From positions 18,515,343-18,579,342 of the forward strand of contig OX940867.1 of NCBI GenBank assembly GCA_954871525.1: a DNA stretch of 64,000 nucleotides, written 5' to 3'. Shown here in pieces: positions 1 through 11,494 of this stretch (the first letter of the stretch is position 1; each line of letters starts with the position of its first letter). The notes under the pieces were generated by a model. It saw nothing but the letters and a program-made list of their open reading frames with translations. It searched no databases and had not been told where the DNA came from. The stretch comes from Parietaria judaica (Eukaryota > Streptophyta > Magnoliopsida > Rosales > Urticaceae). The position numbers and the translations under genes are program-made.

Positions 1-1668
1 GTAGATGCCCGGTTCACAATCCCCCGCCTGACCACCCAATATTTTGGTGATTTTGAGAAAATCTCCACCCAAGACCTCGTTGGTAAGTTTGTCGAGCCTG
101 GATTTCCCGTAGATGATATCTACGAATTGGGACTGCTCTTACATGGGTACAGGGTCTTGCTCGGCAAGGACTCAAACGACAACCTCAATATCATCCACAT
201 TAGGATGGTTTGAGGACCCGGACTATTTCTGCCAATATCGGTAGGCCTACAAATCTTAGGACGGAGTCCGTCATATGATGGAAAAGCCCGTGAAAGATGG
301 AAATGACGCAAGTTTAGGTGGACGGCTCGTGGCTTTTCGTACACAGTTGTTGTATGGGCTTACGAAGCGGTCCCAAAATTGGTCAACCTTCTAGGTGTTG
401 CAAGGACCGAAGAGAGGATCGAAGTGGAGCGGCCGACGATGTTGTCGTGGACTCCGGTTAAAATTCATCGGAATGGCACCACCATCTCCGCAACGTTCAA
501 GGCGCCTAAGGCATGTGTGTTTTATCTTCATCGATATTGCTAATCAATGAAATTTTATTACAAGTTATTTTGTACACTTACAGGGTCAAGTGAACCACGT
601 TGTTCCACGCCCGCCGACCGTAGAGGCATAAATGACAGTGGCAGACGCTAGTGTGTGCGCTAAGGCCGGAGCGACAGGCCCGGACGCTAGTGTGCCGGGT
701 GAAGCCAAAGCTACAGGCCCGGAAGCTAGCGTGCCCGCTGAGCCCGTACTTCCGCCGGAGGAGTTTTTTCATTGCAACGACAACGAGGCTTCGACGGAGG
801 TGGAAAGACTCCTTACGGAGTTGGACCAGGTGCAACCAAAATTGGCCCAAGTGATTTCGGAATTGTTCCTTCTGCCATCCATGTTGACTCCGTCAGTCCC
901 GTATCACAACTTAGGCGCCACTTCCCTGGCAGCGACAACCTCATCCCCCCAACCCGGCACGGTAGTAACCCTCCCGCTTGACTTGGCGCCGATCCCCCCC
1001 ACCCCGCGGGATGCCGCAGGGGTGCAACGACAGATCCACTGACCCTCCTAATGACAAAGAAGTTACGAGCATTCGCATGTGGGGTGTCGGTGTCCTCGAA
1101 GCGGTTGATAAGTTCCAGGGCTGTGAAATGGCTTACGATCGGAACTTCTTGTTCACGTTGCTAACCCCTCGACAATGGCTGACTTTCGAGGTAAGTATTT
1201 AATTTTTTAGAAAAACCCTAAACACAAATTTAGACTCTTTTGCATCACTAATAGTAACCAAACTTTCGCAGCACATCAATGAGGCCGTTAGTATCCTGCA
1301 CAGGAAACAAGAGATTTACAAGAAGGAATCAACAAAACAGTTGCTATCTTGGGGACCGATTTCTACTTGTTTTTCGATCATGTAGCTAAGAAAAACACTG
1401 CACGGGATTGGAAAGTTCTTGCCGAATGGTATCTGATGTGATTCTACGAGCAAAGAAACAAAGGCGCTTCAAAGAGCCAATTCAGAGGAGTAACCAAGAC
1501 TTCAATGAAGAGTTACATGGCTTAAGCGAAGAAGAATGGAAGAAATTCAAGAGCATGCTGAATGAGCTTATTTAAAAGATTTGGGCTCAAGCTGATTCAG
1601 GGAAGACCGTTCATTATGCTTCTGATCTTCATCCCAAGATGATGAACATTATTCAAACCCTGAATTAG
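1..1668 (+). pseudogene. Decayed MULE-borne DUF1985/Ulp1-like gene
   Basis: Plus-strand coding remnants run through all three frames. Bases 1-210 encode a stretch with GLLLHGYRVLLGKDSNDNLN, like the DUF1985 domain; bases 352-375 encode VWAYEAVP, a hallmark found just after DUF1985 in plant Mutator-like (KI-MULE) transposons that carry Ulp1/C48 cysteine proteases. A Pro/Ala-rich linker follows (632-1039), then a segment near 1270-1305 (HINEAVSILHRKQ) resembling the region that introduces the Ulp1 catalytic domain. At least three stops and several frameshifts interrupt it, and no intact His-Asp-Cys triad is visible. A possible intron lies at about 511-583 with an unusual GC donor and a 'cttacag' acceptor. 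The tail (1440-1668) is coding-like but unrecognised. The 5' end lies outside the window. Family assignment is fairly sure; exon structure is inferred. Confidence 0.6.
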
Positions 1669-4096
1669 TTTGGTCAAATCTGATGAACTGTGTTATTTCC
1701 TTTCATTAAAAATACGTTGAACCTAGTCTAGTTGTTGTATTAGGGTTTCAATTAATGATTGTTGTTGGGATTAGCAGTATTTAATAGGGTAGTTTGAAAT
1801 ATGGTCTTTTATTAAGGTTTTATGAGTGGTTGTCATCAACTAAAGAATGATCAAAATGAAAAGTGGTCCCAAACGTATTCTTTTCTTTCTTTATACTCGA
1901 TCTCAGAGGCAAAATAGGAAGGAAACAGTGAATATCACTAGATTTCGAATTTTGGAACATTCATCGCCAGGTTTCGAATTTCACACAAAGGTATTGATAG
2001 ATAATGAATTTTACTTAATGAATAACTGCGACAAAATATCTGAAACTATTCAAAATAGACTGATATATTCTCATTTTTTTAATTATATTGATTCAGTATT
2101 AAAACACATCAAGTTTGTGTTTTTAATTGGTTCTTCCAATATGTCAAGGTCATGTTAAGTCGTTTGCACGTGTACGTGCGTGTCAAATTAAGTTTCGCGT
2201 GAAAAACTACAATACCATAAAAATAAAAATAAAAATAAAAAATAATGTTAATTTAAATTTTGTTCTTTTATATAAAAAAAAAAAAAAGACTAATAGAAAC
2301 ACATTAGACAAAATCGCAAATCTTAAGGCTGAATGTATCTAATTCTAATCAATTATTCTTAATTATTCTGTGCTATTTTAAAAGTTATGTATGAGTACTT
2401 TTGCAGCAATTATCCTTAAAATAATAAATGAATATGCTTTAAAGAGCGTGAACAAATACGTGAAATTCAATCCATAAATGCATCAGATGGTATATTGATA
2501 ACCAGCCTGACATTAGATAAAAGAATTTAAATTATAGTAAAAGATTCCACCTACTTGCCTATTTTTACACAAACTTTAACCCAAAACTTTAAAACCCATC
2601 TTATTCTAATAAATAAGCTTAATCTTTAGTAAAATCATAAATCTCAATTATTAGTTTTCCCTCTCTTTCAGTTTCCGTTTTGAGCATTTTATTTTACCCA
2701 CGATAAGTGTAACTGTATTACTATAAGCATCTATAATTTTTGTAGATGGCTATATAAAGTAAATTTGTTTTTTTATTGAGTTTTTTTTAATTAATAACTA
2801 ATTATGGAGAACTGTTCACAAAACAAAGTACAAAGTGCATGGATAAACGTGATGGAAAAAAGGACACATCCAAAATCCAAGCCCTCTCTTATTCCTTTGC
2901 ATTGGAATTCGAATTCAAATAAAGAATATCATATGAAAAATTTACAGTCCAAAAGTCAAGAAATTAGAAACCTAACAAATTGCAGATTCAAAATCAAACC
3001 GTCCATTCCCGGTATTTTTCAAAATATCATATCTAAAAATTATATTCTTGATAATTAAAATTAGAGGTGGCAGTTCACGTTTCATACTATATGATCACAT
3101 CGTGTTTTGTTTAATTTAATGTAGATTAAAACCCGTCTCATCAATTAATCGTGTTTGAAAATAAAATATAAATACGCTATATTTAATAATTGTGCTAAAT
3201 GTGTTTATCCATTTAATTCAATTAACTAATTAATGTTGTGAAATGACATTAATTTCAACTCAAACTCATTTTACTTAATTGAATAATTTTATGTAACAAA
3301 ATTTTCAAACTCAATAGTAATTTATGTATTTGAACAACGTAGAGATTAAATAAAAACATGATTTTTAATGTATAATCCGTAATAAAAGCACTCAGAAAAT
3401 ACATAATAGTATATATTTGTGCATATTCGGGTCTCATAATGATATCGAATTTTTTGTTTTCATATATTACTTAATCATATTCGAATAACCGCGTCCTATC
3501 TCAAATGAAGATTGATAAATACTTTCAAAAATTTACTTTATATTAAATAAAGTAAGATTATAAATATATATTAAAATATTAAAAATTTGAATAAGAAAAA
3601 AGTCAAAATAACACCACCGAAATCGTGAAATGTGTAATTAGTATTTACGAGATTATTAACCACCGACCATAATAGTCATCGAATTCACAAATATATATAT
3701 ATATATATATATATTTAAATATTCAGTACGTTTTTTTTTAATATTTTATACGAATTCAAAACTGCCGGTTAAGAATTAAATAGTGGGAAAACGATAACGG
3801 TTTATGTAAACAAGCACGCTTTAAATTAAAGGATCCTTTTGTGAATTTCGATGACATTATATTAAATAGAATAAAAACAAAGACTTACTATTTTCTAAAA
3901 TTAAAAATAAAATAAAGGTACATAACTACACATATGACATATGATATGAGTCCTAGAAAACCTACCCACTCACGTGGAAAAAAAAAAAATTAATGTACAC
4001 TAATCACTAATTATAACACTAACCCTAACTTTAATTAATTCCATGCCGTAACTCTTTAATTCTCTCTAATTTCTAACTTCTATGCTAATTAATTCT
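1669..4096. other. AT-rich intergenic spacer
   Basis: No supported gene. The sequence is AT-rich with many stops in all frames. Short open frames at 1847-2158 and 2804-3058 have low-complexity, Lys/Asn/Ile-rich translations and match nothing I recognise. It contains an (AT)12 microsatellite (listed separately). It holds the 3' flank of the minus-strand GATA gene, but I see no clear AATAAA on that strand just downstream of the stop. Confidence 0.6.
3691..3714. repeat. (AT)12 microsatellite
   Basis: Twenty-four bases of uninterrupted AT dinucleotide inside the intergenic spacer. A length-variable marker candidate; no function implied. Confidence 0.95.
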
Positions 4097-5536
4097 TCAA
4101 AATCCGGACAGAACCGGGGGGCCCGAACCGGTCCGGGGCAGGAAAACCGGACCGTCATCCTTCTTTCTCCTCATCTCGAGCACCTTCCTGTGGTGGTTGG
4201 AGTGCAATTCGCTCGAGAACGTCGGGCTGCAGGCGGGCCGGTACTCGGGCAGGAGCCGGCCCGACTTGAACCGCACGCCGCACGCATTGCAGAGCGTCTT
4301 TGCCCCGTTTGGCCCGGTCCGCCACTGCGGCGTCTTCTGCACGCCGCAGTGGCTGCAACGCCGCGCAGGGGGCGGAGCGGACTCGCCGCACGGCTTCCTC
4401 CGCTGCTTCTTCGCCGGCTTCTCGACCGAGCCGGATGGGTCGCGGCTCTGAACAGTGGAGGAGGACGACGAGGAGCTCGAGCTCGACGTCGACTCGGTCA
4501 GAGTCGACCAAACCCTCCCTCCTGTGCGCGATCGCTTTGTCCGCGCCTTGGCCGGAATCGGGGAACTGAAGCACGGGGGTTTCACTTCTATGAAAGTTGA
4601 AATCTCCGTCGTCTTAGGATTCGCCGGAGAGAGAAACGGCGTCGTGGTGAACTCCGAGAAGGAATCTTCCACAAAGTGAGACAACCACTCTAGATTCGCC
4701 AACTCATCAGCCTAAAAGATTTTTTTTTTTTTGTAAATAAAAAGTATCAAAATTATATTTCACATTAATTATTTTGATAATATTATTATCTCTTCATAAT
4801 TTCTAGGATATCATATATATTTCCAACGATAAAAAATATTCAGAAAATATCGTTCTCAAACCCGTATATGTATACATATATTTTTCAATTTCATATGGTT
4901 AAATCTGACTAAAAATGTAGTTTTACAAAAATAAGAACTCAAAAATTGTAATCAAAGATGGGTTTTTTTAATCTTTTAATTTCTTGTTCGAAATTTACTT
5001 TACATATAATTTTTTTTTTTTTTTTACACACTCGCCCTGAAAGAAGAGATAGTTTTTTTTTTCTTTTCCAAAATTAAGAAGTCAGAAATTGTTTTCAAAG
5101 ATAGGATTTTTATGTCTTAATTTCTTGTCTGAAGAATATATATAATTATATAAATTTAAATTTTAACTTTAAAAAATAGTCTTTTTTTTTTTTTTCAAAA
5201 TAAGAACTCAGAGACGGTTTCAAAGATGGGTTTTTTTTTTTTTATAGAAAACTGAAAAAAGAGTACCGGAACGGTGAGTTCTGTGGCCGCGTGGTCAAAC
5301 GCGGAGACAAAGGTGTCGTTTTTCTTGTCGGAGTCGTGAACGACGTCGTTTCGGGGCTTCCCCGGCTCTTCGCCGTGTTCTTCCTCCTCTCCGTCGTCGT
5401 TGGAGAAGTTGAGCAGGTCGTCGACGAAGAAGTCGTCGGCGCTCTGAACGTTGAGCACGAAAACGTCGTCGTTTCCTCCCTGATGGTTGGTCTCGCCTCT
5501 GAAGCTCTTCTTCAACGCCGATTTGACGCACTCCAT
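4097..5536 (-). CDS. GATA5-like: GATA zinc-finger transcription factor (subfamily I, GATA5-like), two exons
   Basis: Exon 1 is 5536-5267 (90 codons) and exon 2 is 4711-4097, including the stop, giving 294 aa. The donor is CCG|GTACTC and the acceptor CTTTTAG|GCTGAT, phase 0, so the join reads [18 protein letters not shown], the conserved subfamily I motif. The start is chosen because [13 protein letters not shown] matches the family N-terminus. The single class IV finger is Cys209-X2-Cys212-X18-Cys231-X2-Cys234, followed by the plant GATA tail ([20 protein letters not shown]) and a basic end that supports DNA binding. KPAKKQRRK at about 189-196 is a likely nuclear signal, and residues about 44-65 are acidic (possible activation region). 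Members bind W-GATA-R sites in the nucleus and act in light, hormone and growth responses. Length and two-exon structure are normal. No frameshift or stop is seen. Orthology to GATA5, 6 or 7 is inferred. Confidence 0.95.
4712..5266 (-). other. GATA gene intron with triplicated unit and poly-T tracts
   Basis: A 555-bp phase-0 intron. It holds three diverged direct copies of a unit beginning near 4929, 5070 and 5199 (spacing 141 and 129), each with a core like AAGAACTCAGAAATTG followed by CAAAGATGGG and a T-run. Long T-runs (seen on the plus strand) precede each copy. The third copy abuts the exon 1 donor, so the duplication reached the exon edge without disturbing it. Confidence 0.8.
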
Positions 5537-5735
5537 TTCCGAGGAAGATGAAGATATTGGTGGTTCTTCTGGGGTTGGGAATAAGTGAGCAAGTTTGAAA
5601 CCTTAGGGCGTCAGAGAGAGAGGGAAGAGAAGGTGGGTGAAGAGAGAGAAGGAGAAGGGTGGTGGTGGTGAGTTCGGTAAAGCATTGAATGAGGGCTGAA
5701 AGTGTCCTTGCCCATATACTAAAAAGTTCCACACT
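5537..5735 (-). promoter_or_regulatory. GATA gene 5' UTR and proximal promoter region
   Basis: Immediately upstream of the start codon, on the coding (minus) strand, lies a CT-rich stretch (5598-5665) typical of plant 5' UTRs. Further up, near 5712-5720, the coding strand reads TAGTATATGG, a weak TATA-like element. Transcription start is not determinable from sequence alone. Confidence 0.4.
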
Positions 5736-5909
5736 TTCTTTTAATTTTCTCTCTACAAAAAATGAATACCTGTAAATATGTATCTAATATGTTGTGTATA
5801 CTATATTACTATCTATCTATACGTGTACTTTATAGGGAGAAATTGGCGATAATGCCCTTTATTTACCTGTTGATACTTTTGCGAGAATCCGAATTTTCAC
5901 TCTTTCTCA

Positions 5910-6012
5910 TTTTTTATTTTTTTAAAGGAAGCTTTGCTGCTGTAGGGATCGAACCCACGACCTCCACTTTTGAGGTAGTGTGGAATTACCACTAGGCTAT
6001 CCTAGCAACCAC
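5910..6012 (-). mobile_element. tRNA-derived SINE with 12-bp target duplication
   Basis: On the minus strand the element has a pol III A box (TAGCCTAGTGGTAATTCC), a B box (GTGGGTTCGATCCC) about 30 bases further on, and an A-rich 3' tail (TTTAAAAAAATAAAAAAT). It is flanked by perfect direct repeats CACTCTTTCTCA at 5898-5909 and 6013-6024, the target-site duplication of L1-type retrotransposition. About 103 bp long, it carries little beyond the tRNA-like head. It is not a functional tRNA gene: there is no acceptor-stem pairing and it ends in an A-tail. It lies about 180 bp above the likely GATA promoter. Confidence 0.85.
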
Positions 6013-6024
6013 CACTCTTTCTCA

Positions 6025-7333
6025 AATCTACTTTTACGTATTCAAAAATTAAATTTTATTTATATTTAATCACGTATACAACAATATATCTAATAAAATT
6101 GGAGATCTTAAAATTTTAGGGCTCTAGGCGTCCGCCTTGCTCGCCTATAGCCAGGGCCGGCCATGCGGTCGGGGTTATTAAAAATCTTGATTTTTTTACG
6201 TTTGGAAATTAAGATGGAATAGTAAAACCATGATTAACGTTATATAATAAATGTAATTTAAACACTAATTAAAAATATTACGTACAAAATGTAAAACACA
6301 ATGCAAAAGATAGATCTATGGCATGGTAAAAAAAAAAATTAAACTATCGTAATAATTAAAAATATTAGAAAATTACGTTGATGTTATATTAAATTCTTTT
6401 ATTAATTTAATAAGAAGAACTTTTTAATTTTTTATTTAGTACATACAAGTGTATTTATTGTTCAGAAACTAAATTTACGAGCCAAAATTACACCTTACAT
6501 ACACATGTATCTAACATCTATGTGTGTATAATAAAAAAATTGTAATTAAACTTATTGATCCGTTTTTTTCTTTCTTTCTTTATTGTGTGAGAAAGGGGTT
6601 GAAAATTGAATTATACGTTGAGAAAGTGAAGAAACCATAAAATAACGCTCTTCTAGTGTGTGTGTTACACTTCACTTACTAATATGGCCATTTTGAATTT
6701 GAATTTGAATTCATTGCGAATTATTTTCCAATAATTTTGTGGTCAATTTTAGGGGTAATTTGGGGATTCTAAAGAAAACAGAGGGAACAGTTTTCAAAAT
6801 TATTATTGGCTTGGCTTATAGAGTACACGCCAATTAATATGCTTTTATTTCAATATTTCTTTTTTCTTTTTTCTTTTAAAGCTAAATTAAAATAAATAAC
6901 TTTATGATGCAAAATTGCAAATACACTCGCATGCGCCGAAGGTAATATTTCAGAGAGGAACCAGTCCTTTTTAGTAAAAAAATGTAGTAAATTAAAATTT
7001 GACAAAAGTTTATTATTATAAGAGTTATTTGCGGTAATATTTTATCTTATGAGTTTGTATTATTTTAATGTTTGACAATAAAATGTATGTAATGATAAAA
7101 ATTATTAATATTTTGTTCTAATAGTATTTTAATATTTAAATTTAATTATAAAATTACTATCATTAGTAGTAGTGCTTTAATATCTTCGGTAAGAATTTGG
7201 TTCGATATTATTTTATATTGAATTGTTTAAAAAAAATTATAATTAAAGTTTTCAATGAACTAATAAAAAAAGTAATGTCAGCAATTTTTATGTTATTTTT
7301 TTTTTCATTCCACTTGTTTTTTATTCTAAAAGG
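6025..7333. other. AT-rich spacer
   Basis: No gene is supported. Apart from a probable hAT-end fragment at 6105-6167, only AT-rich non-coding sequence is visible. Confidence 0.6.
6105..6167 (-). mobile_element. Probable terminal fragment of a non-autonomous hAT element
   Basis: On the minus strand the segment begins near GGCCGGCCCTGG and continues through GGCGAGCAAGGCGGACGCC to AGAGCCCTAAAATTTT, a GC-rich layout typical of the ends of a common plant hAT-type MITE. No partner terminus or target duplication was found, so this is a fragment at best. Confidence 0.35.
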
Positions 7334-7341
7334 GTGGCACT

Positions 7342-8028
7342 AGTGTTATCGAGGTCTTCGGTATCGGTTTTACTCTTAAAAAGACTTGGACCATTTAATG
7401 AAATTGAAAACCGAAGACCCTCTCTTTTAGAGGCGGAACCGTTTGTACCGAAAATCCTGTTTAGGACCACAATTCTGTTCTAGATTCGATTTTGGACCTA
7501 ATTAAACTCTCATTTATAGTAAATATATATGTATATATATATATTGTATATCTTCATCAATAGTACTTTTTCATTTTTTTATGTAAAATAATGCATAAAA
7601 CGTTGCTAACGAGAACATAACTATTTTTAATAAACGATTGCTTGCCTTTTATTGACGATGTTGAATAACCCTAATAACCCAATTGAAAACCAAATTCTAC
7701 AAACAATAAAATCCTGGACAACCATAAACAAAACATAAAAAAGAAAACAAATGTCTAGAAATAAAATTAATTTATCATGGAAGTTACCTTATTTTTATAT
7801 GAATTTATTATAAAATGATTAATAGTTGAATAGGGTTTTGCGGTACAAATGGGTCTTCGATACAAGTTCTCAAAATTGAAACTGAATACCGAAGACCCAA
7901 TGCAGTCCAAATGGACCGAAGACCTTGTTTAATGAACTCGAACCCCATTATTCAGTCTTTAGGATATCTTGTAACAAGGTATTCGGTAACATGATTAGGT
8001 TTTTAAGTTTTTTTCTTCTACACCCCTG
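7342..8028. mobile_element. Non-autonomous hAT element, 8-bp target duplication
   Basis: The 687-bp element is flanked by perfect 8-bp repeats GTGGCACT at 7334-7341 and 8029-8036. The right end, read inward, starts CAGGGGTGTAGAAG, a classic hAT terminus; the left end (AGTGTTATCGAGG) is degenerate. Both ends carry subterminal copies of GGTCTTCGGTA or its complement TACCGAAGACC (near 7350-7440 and 7850-7925), as in Ac-like elements, where such repeats bind transposase. No coding capacity. Confidence 0.8.
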
Positions 8029-8036
8029 GTGGCACT

Positions 8037-8512
8037 ATAGGCCAGGATTACATGTATTATAATTACAAGATATATTTTCACGGTAAAGACAACCGGCACT
8101 ATTGGCCGCATGCACTATCGGCCAAGGTTACATATATACGCAATTTCTGCATTCTCAAAGTATTGAACCTAATACCTCTCAAAGAGTCTTGTAGTGGATT
8201 TACCATTTGGCCAATCAAGTTTCGTTTCATTCTACTTGTTAATTGGGTTATATTTAAAGTAAAATTATTGATGTTACATTTTCAAACAACTTAAATTAAT
8301 TTCTAAAATTATTTTAAAGTATTTAAATCCAACCCTAAACCTAAATTGAATTTAAGTAAACAATTTAGAGTAATTCTGAACACTATCAAATAATTATTAG
8401 TCGTTTTAGTATATATTAAAAAATAATTGAAAACTTTTAATTCACAAAATAATTTAAAATAAATTTGAATGTTAAGTATTAGAATAACTATACTAGTTTG
8501 TTGTTGATAATA
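8037..8512. other. Spacer between two hAT-type elements
   Basis: No gene supported. A short motif GGCACTAT-GGCC recurs at about 8031-8044, 8095-8104 and 8111-8124, right beside the preceding element. It may be what remains of another repeat. Confidence 0.4.
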
Positions 8513-8994
8513 AGGTTCAACTTGCCGAATTTGCCGATAAATCGCTTGCCGTTTTCGACGGATTTATCGTTTGCTTGTCGATTAATCGATGGAAAACTAA
8601 TAAACACTGTAGATTATCGTTACCAACACTTATCGAGGATTATCGACACTTATCGAGGATTATCGATGAAAAATCACTAAAATATTTTTAAGAATATATT
8701 TACTAAGTTTATAATGTTGATAAAACATTAAAATGCCAAAAATAAAATCATTTCATACTCAAACATAGGTAAATAAAATATAGTCTGATCACTCTCACAT
8801 ATGTAAATACTCAAATAAAATCATTGAAAAGTGCAAAATTTCTTGAAAAGTACCATATTTTCGTTATTTTTCAAGATGTTTGCCGATTTTTGACAAAAAT
8901 CATGGAAAAGTACTGGCATGGCCGTCTTGCCGATAACTACCGACAAGACGGATAATCGAAGATTATCGAAGATAATCGTGGAAAAGTCGAACCT
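8513..8994. mobile_element. Degenerate non-autonomous hAT-type element
   Basis: Imperfect terminal inverted repeats: left AGGTTCAACTTGCCG, right (inward) AGGTTCGACTTTTCC. Subterminal arrays of GATTATCG, TTGCCGATAA and similar words cluster at both ends (8520-8675 and 8930-8980). I found no clean 8-bp target duplication, so boundaries are approximate. No coding capacity. It shares CGATAA/CGGCAA words with the element at 36409-37459 and may be a relative. Confidence 0.55.
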
Positions 8995-9369
8995 ACTTAA
9001 TATATTAAGGTGATTAGGATTTTTCAAGCAGGAAAATAAAATAAAGAATGAAAAGCCAGGTCGGACCATATCCATTACTTTTAGAATCTGTTAAAGAATT
9101 TGGATTAAAATGGAAAAGATGGAGTGTAAAATAATTTGAAACACTCTTCCAAAAAAAAAAAAAAATTGTAACTCATGAAAGGAAGGTGTCTTATTCATAC
9201 TTTTACTTGTCTTCTTTTGGAAGCAACATTTCTTTTCTGGCCCAACTCTTTTGACTAATATACAAAACTCACCACCATAGTTGCTCATAATTCTTTATAG
9301 TTTTTTTATCTTCACGTACCTCTTCGGTTAAATTACCATTAAGATTTTCAGGGCTCAGTAAGTCACGAG

Positions 9370-9672
9370 TAGAGCTGTTGTTGGCGACGTCGCGACCCGT
9401 CGCGATGTAATCGCGGGAGTTCGCCAACAGTCACGTCGCGACGCGTCGCGGTGGTGCAGCTCGCGATGCGTCGCGATGGCGAGAGAGAGAGAGAGAGAGA
9501 AAATATGTGAGACAGAGAGAGAGAGAAGGGGAGGGAGAGAGAGCATCGCCACGACGGGGGAGAATCGCGATGGTTCGCGATTTTGGCGGCTGAATCGCGA
9601 CGCGTCGCGATTCACCGGCGCCCGTCGCGACGGGTCGCGATCTGTCCCTCCCCGTCGTGGCTTGCAGCTCTA
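9370..9672. mobile_element. hAT MITE with TAGAGCTG termini
   Basis: The 303-bp element has inverted termini TAGAGCTGTTG and (inward from the right) TAGAGCTGCAAG, flanked by perfect 8-bp duplications GTCACGAG at 9362-9369 and 9673-9680. TAGAGCTG is a known hAT terminus. The interior is full of CGCGACGCGTCGCGA-type palindromes at both ends and a (GA)n run at 9480-9541. Open frames here on both strands come from these repeats and are not genes. Confidence 0.85.
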
Positions 9673-9680
9673 GTCACGAG

Positions 9681-10850
9681 CTGTGCTCCTCGACCGAAGA
9701 GCCCCTTCGATTGGCAGTGGCACCCCTACCTTAGCCACCTCAGCACTCGGAATATATCACTCCTTTTGTGTGCACCAAAGAACGGATGATATACACTTTT
9801 GCGGACAAGAAGAGATTGACAAGACATGAGAGAATGCACACTCGGTCACGTGTGCGACGTTCTCCTTCTCAAGATTTCAGAGCCCTTGTCTTACCATTGC
9901 TTGGTTGAGGTTGAGGATCACTAGCTCTGCCCGTTGATCTACCTAAATCCATTATTTACAAGTAATACTTTAGAAGTAGTGATGAATGTTATGTTACTAT
10001 ACTCGAAAACTAATAACTTATATTGTTGATGTGTCAAAATACATCCGCTTGATATGTATGCCGAAGTATGATAGTTGCCCAAAATAAATTTTTGTAATTT
10101 TTTTTTCTTTTGACATAACTCACTTATTTTTTTTCAAATTTTACAACAAATGATCTAATGATCTATCATTTTTAAGCTAAAACAAATCTATAAATTTTAT
10201 TTATAATTTTAAGCAAAAATGTCCTTTCAAAATATAAATATAAACCGAAACGTAAAACTAGACATTATAATGCAATGAAAAATATTTGTTGCATGCCAAT
10301 TTTAATATATTTCAAGAACTTTTTTGCTCAAAACGTAAAATCAATAAGTTTTAGATCTATCTCTTAGCTTTCCTTTCATAAGTCATTTGTAAAGCTTGTA
10401 CAAATATTGAGTGAGTTTTGTTAAGAATACAAATATTGTGCAATCTATCTCGGAATTCAGTGTTCTTAACTCCAAATAAATTGAACTAAAATCAATTAAA
10501 CAACTAAACAAATAAACTGAAAAAAAATCATTCATACAATATCAATACCAAGTAAAAAGAAAAAGAAAACCTTTGGTCAGAGAGTTAGACCGCAAACGAC
10601 GGCGATGGAAAATGGCGGTAAACTTACACTAAACCATGCAATAGATCCTTGGGTAAACGGCGAAAGTGGTCACCCGTCAAAATATGCGTTGCGTACTATT
10701 ACCTCTACTTTTTGAGGTTGGGTATATACCATAAACTTTGACCATAAATTAAGTATTTATACCGCAATTAAGCCCCCAACATATAAATTGACCTTCTTAC
10801 AAAGTCATAATGACTTAAGAGCGATAATAACATAATACAAATTAGTAAGA
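9681..10850. other. Spacer, nothing recognised
   Basis: About 1.2 kb of AT-rich sequence. No open frame, repeat or RNA gene that I can support. Confidence 0.6.
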
Positions 10851-10853
10851 CTA

Positions 10854-11491
10854 GAGCAACTCCAATGGAGCTTAAAAACTCACTCTATTTTGAAGTTATT
10901 GTTCGAGTGGATCTTCAAAACCAACTCTACAATAGAGTAGGGAATAGTGTAGCGCTGCACTATTCACTGCGCTATAATTTTATTTTGTTTTTTAGTCCTT
11001 TAAACTTAAAAATTTATATAAATATCTAAAATGTATAATTATTTAATATTTACCCTCAATAATATTTATAAATAGTAATTATTTGTCTAAAACTATATAC
11101 TGGAGGCACATGTTTTTAACTTATGAAAACGTATTGTTTCACATGATTTAAAAGACAACAATGACATTTGTTGTGTATTTATATTTATTTATATAGCGTG
11201 AATTTTTATTTTATTTAATGTGTATTTCTACTTGTAATAAATTTATGGAGTAATATTTTACTCATTACCATAATTCTTCTAAGTTATCTAATTAGTATAA
11301 AAGTAAATAAATATAGGGGTATAACCGTATAAGTATAAATAAGAGATAAAGAGGATAAAAATAGAGTATAAATAAGAGATAAAGAGGATAAAAATAGAGT
11401 AAAAAATAGAGTGAGAAATAGAGTTTGGTTGGAGATAAATTTTTATTTCTAAAAAATAGAGTGAAAAATAGAGTTATCGGTTGGAGATGGC
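10854..11491. mobile_element. Tourist-like (PIF/Harbinger) MITE
   Basis: Left terminus GAGCAACTCCAATGG, right terminus (inward) GCCATCTCCAACCG, flanked by 3-bp duplications CTA at 10851-10853 and 11492-11494. Length 638 bp with no coding capacity. Near its right end a roughly 36-bp unit containing ATAAATAAGAGATAAAGAGG is repeated twice (11331-11400), followed by several AAAATAGAGT words. The class rests on the 3-bp duplication and termini; CTA rather than TTA/TAA is slightly atypical. Confidence 0.65.
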
Positions 11492-11494
11492 CTA

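Noticed and set aside
5291..5551. Plus-strand ORFs over GATA exons (also 4082-4600, 4300-4569)
   Set aside because: They are antisense or frame shadows of the GATA coding sequence, whose splice sites, zinc finger and family motifs are decisive.
5941..6012. tRNA gene
   Set aside because: A and B boxes are present, but there is no acceptor-stem pairing, and an A-tail plus 12-bp direct repeats show it is a SINE.
9355..9789. ORFs on both strands rich in Arg and Ser
   Set aside because: Produced by CGCGACG palindromes and the (GA)n run of the hAT MITE, not by coding selection.
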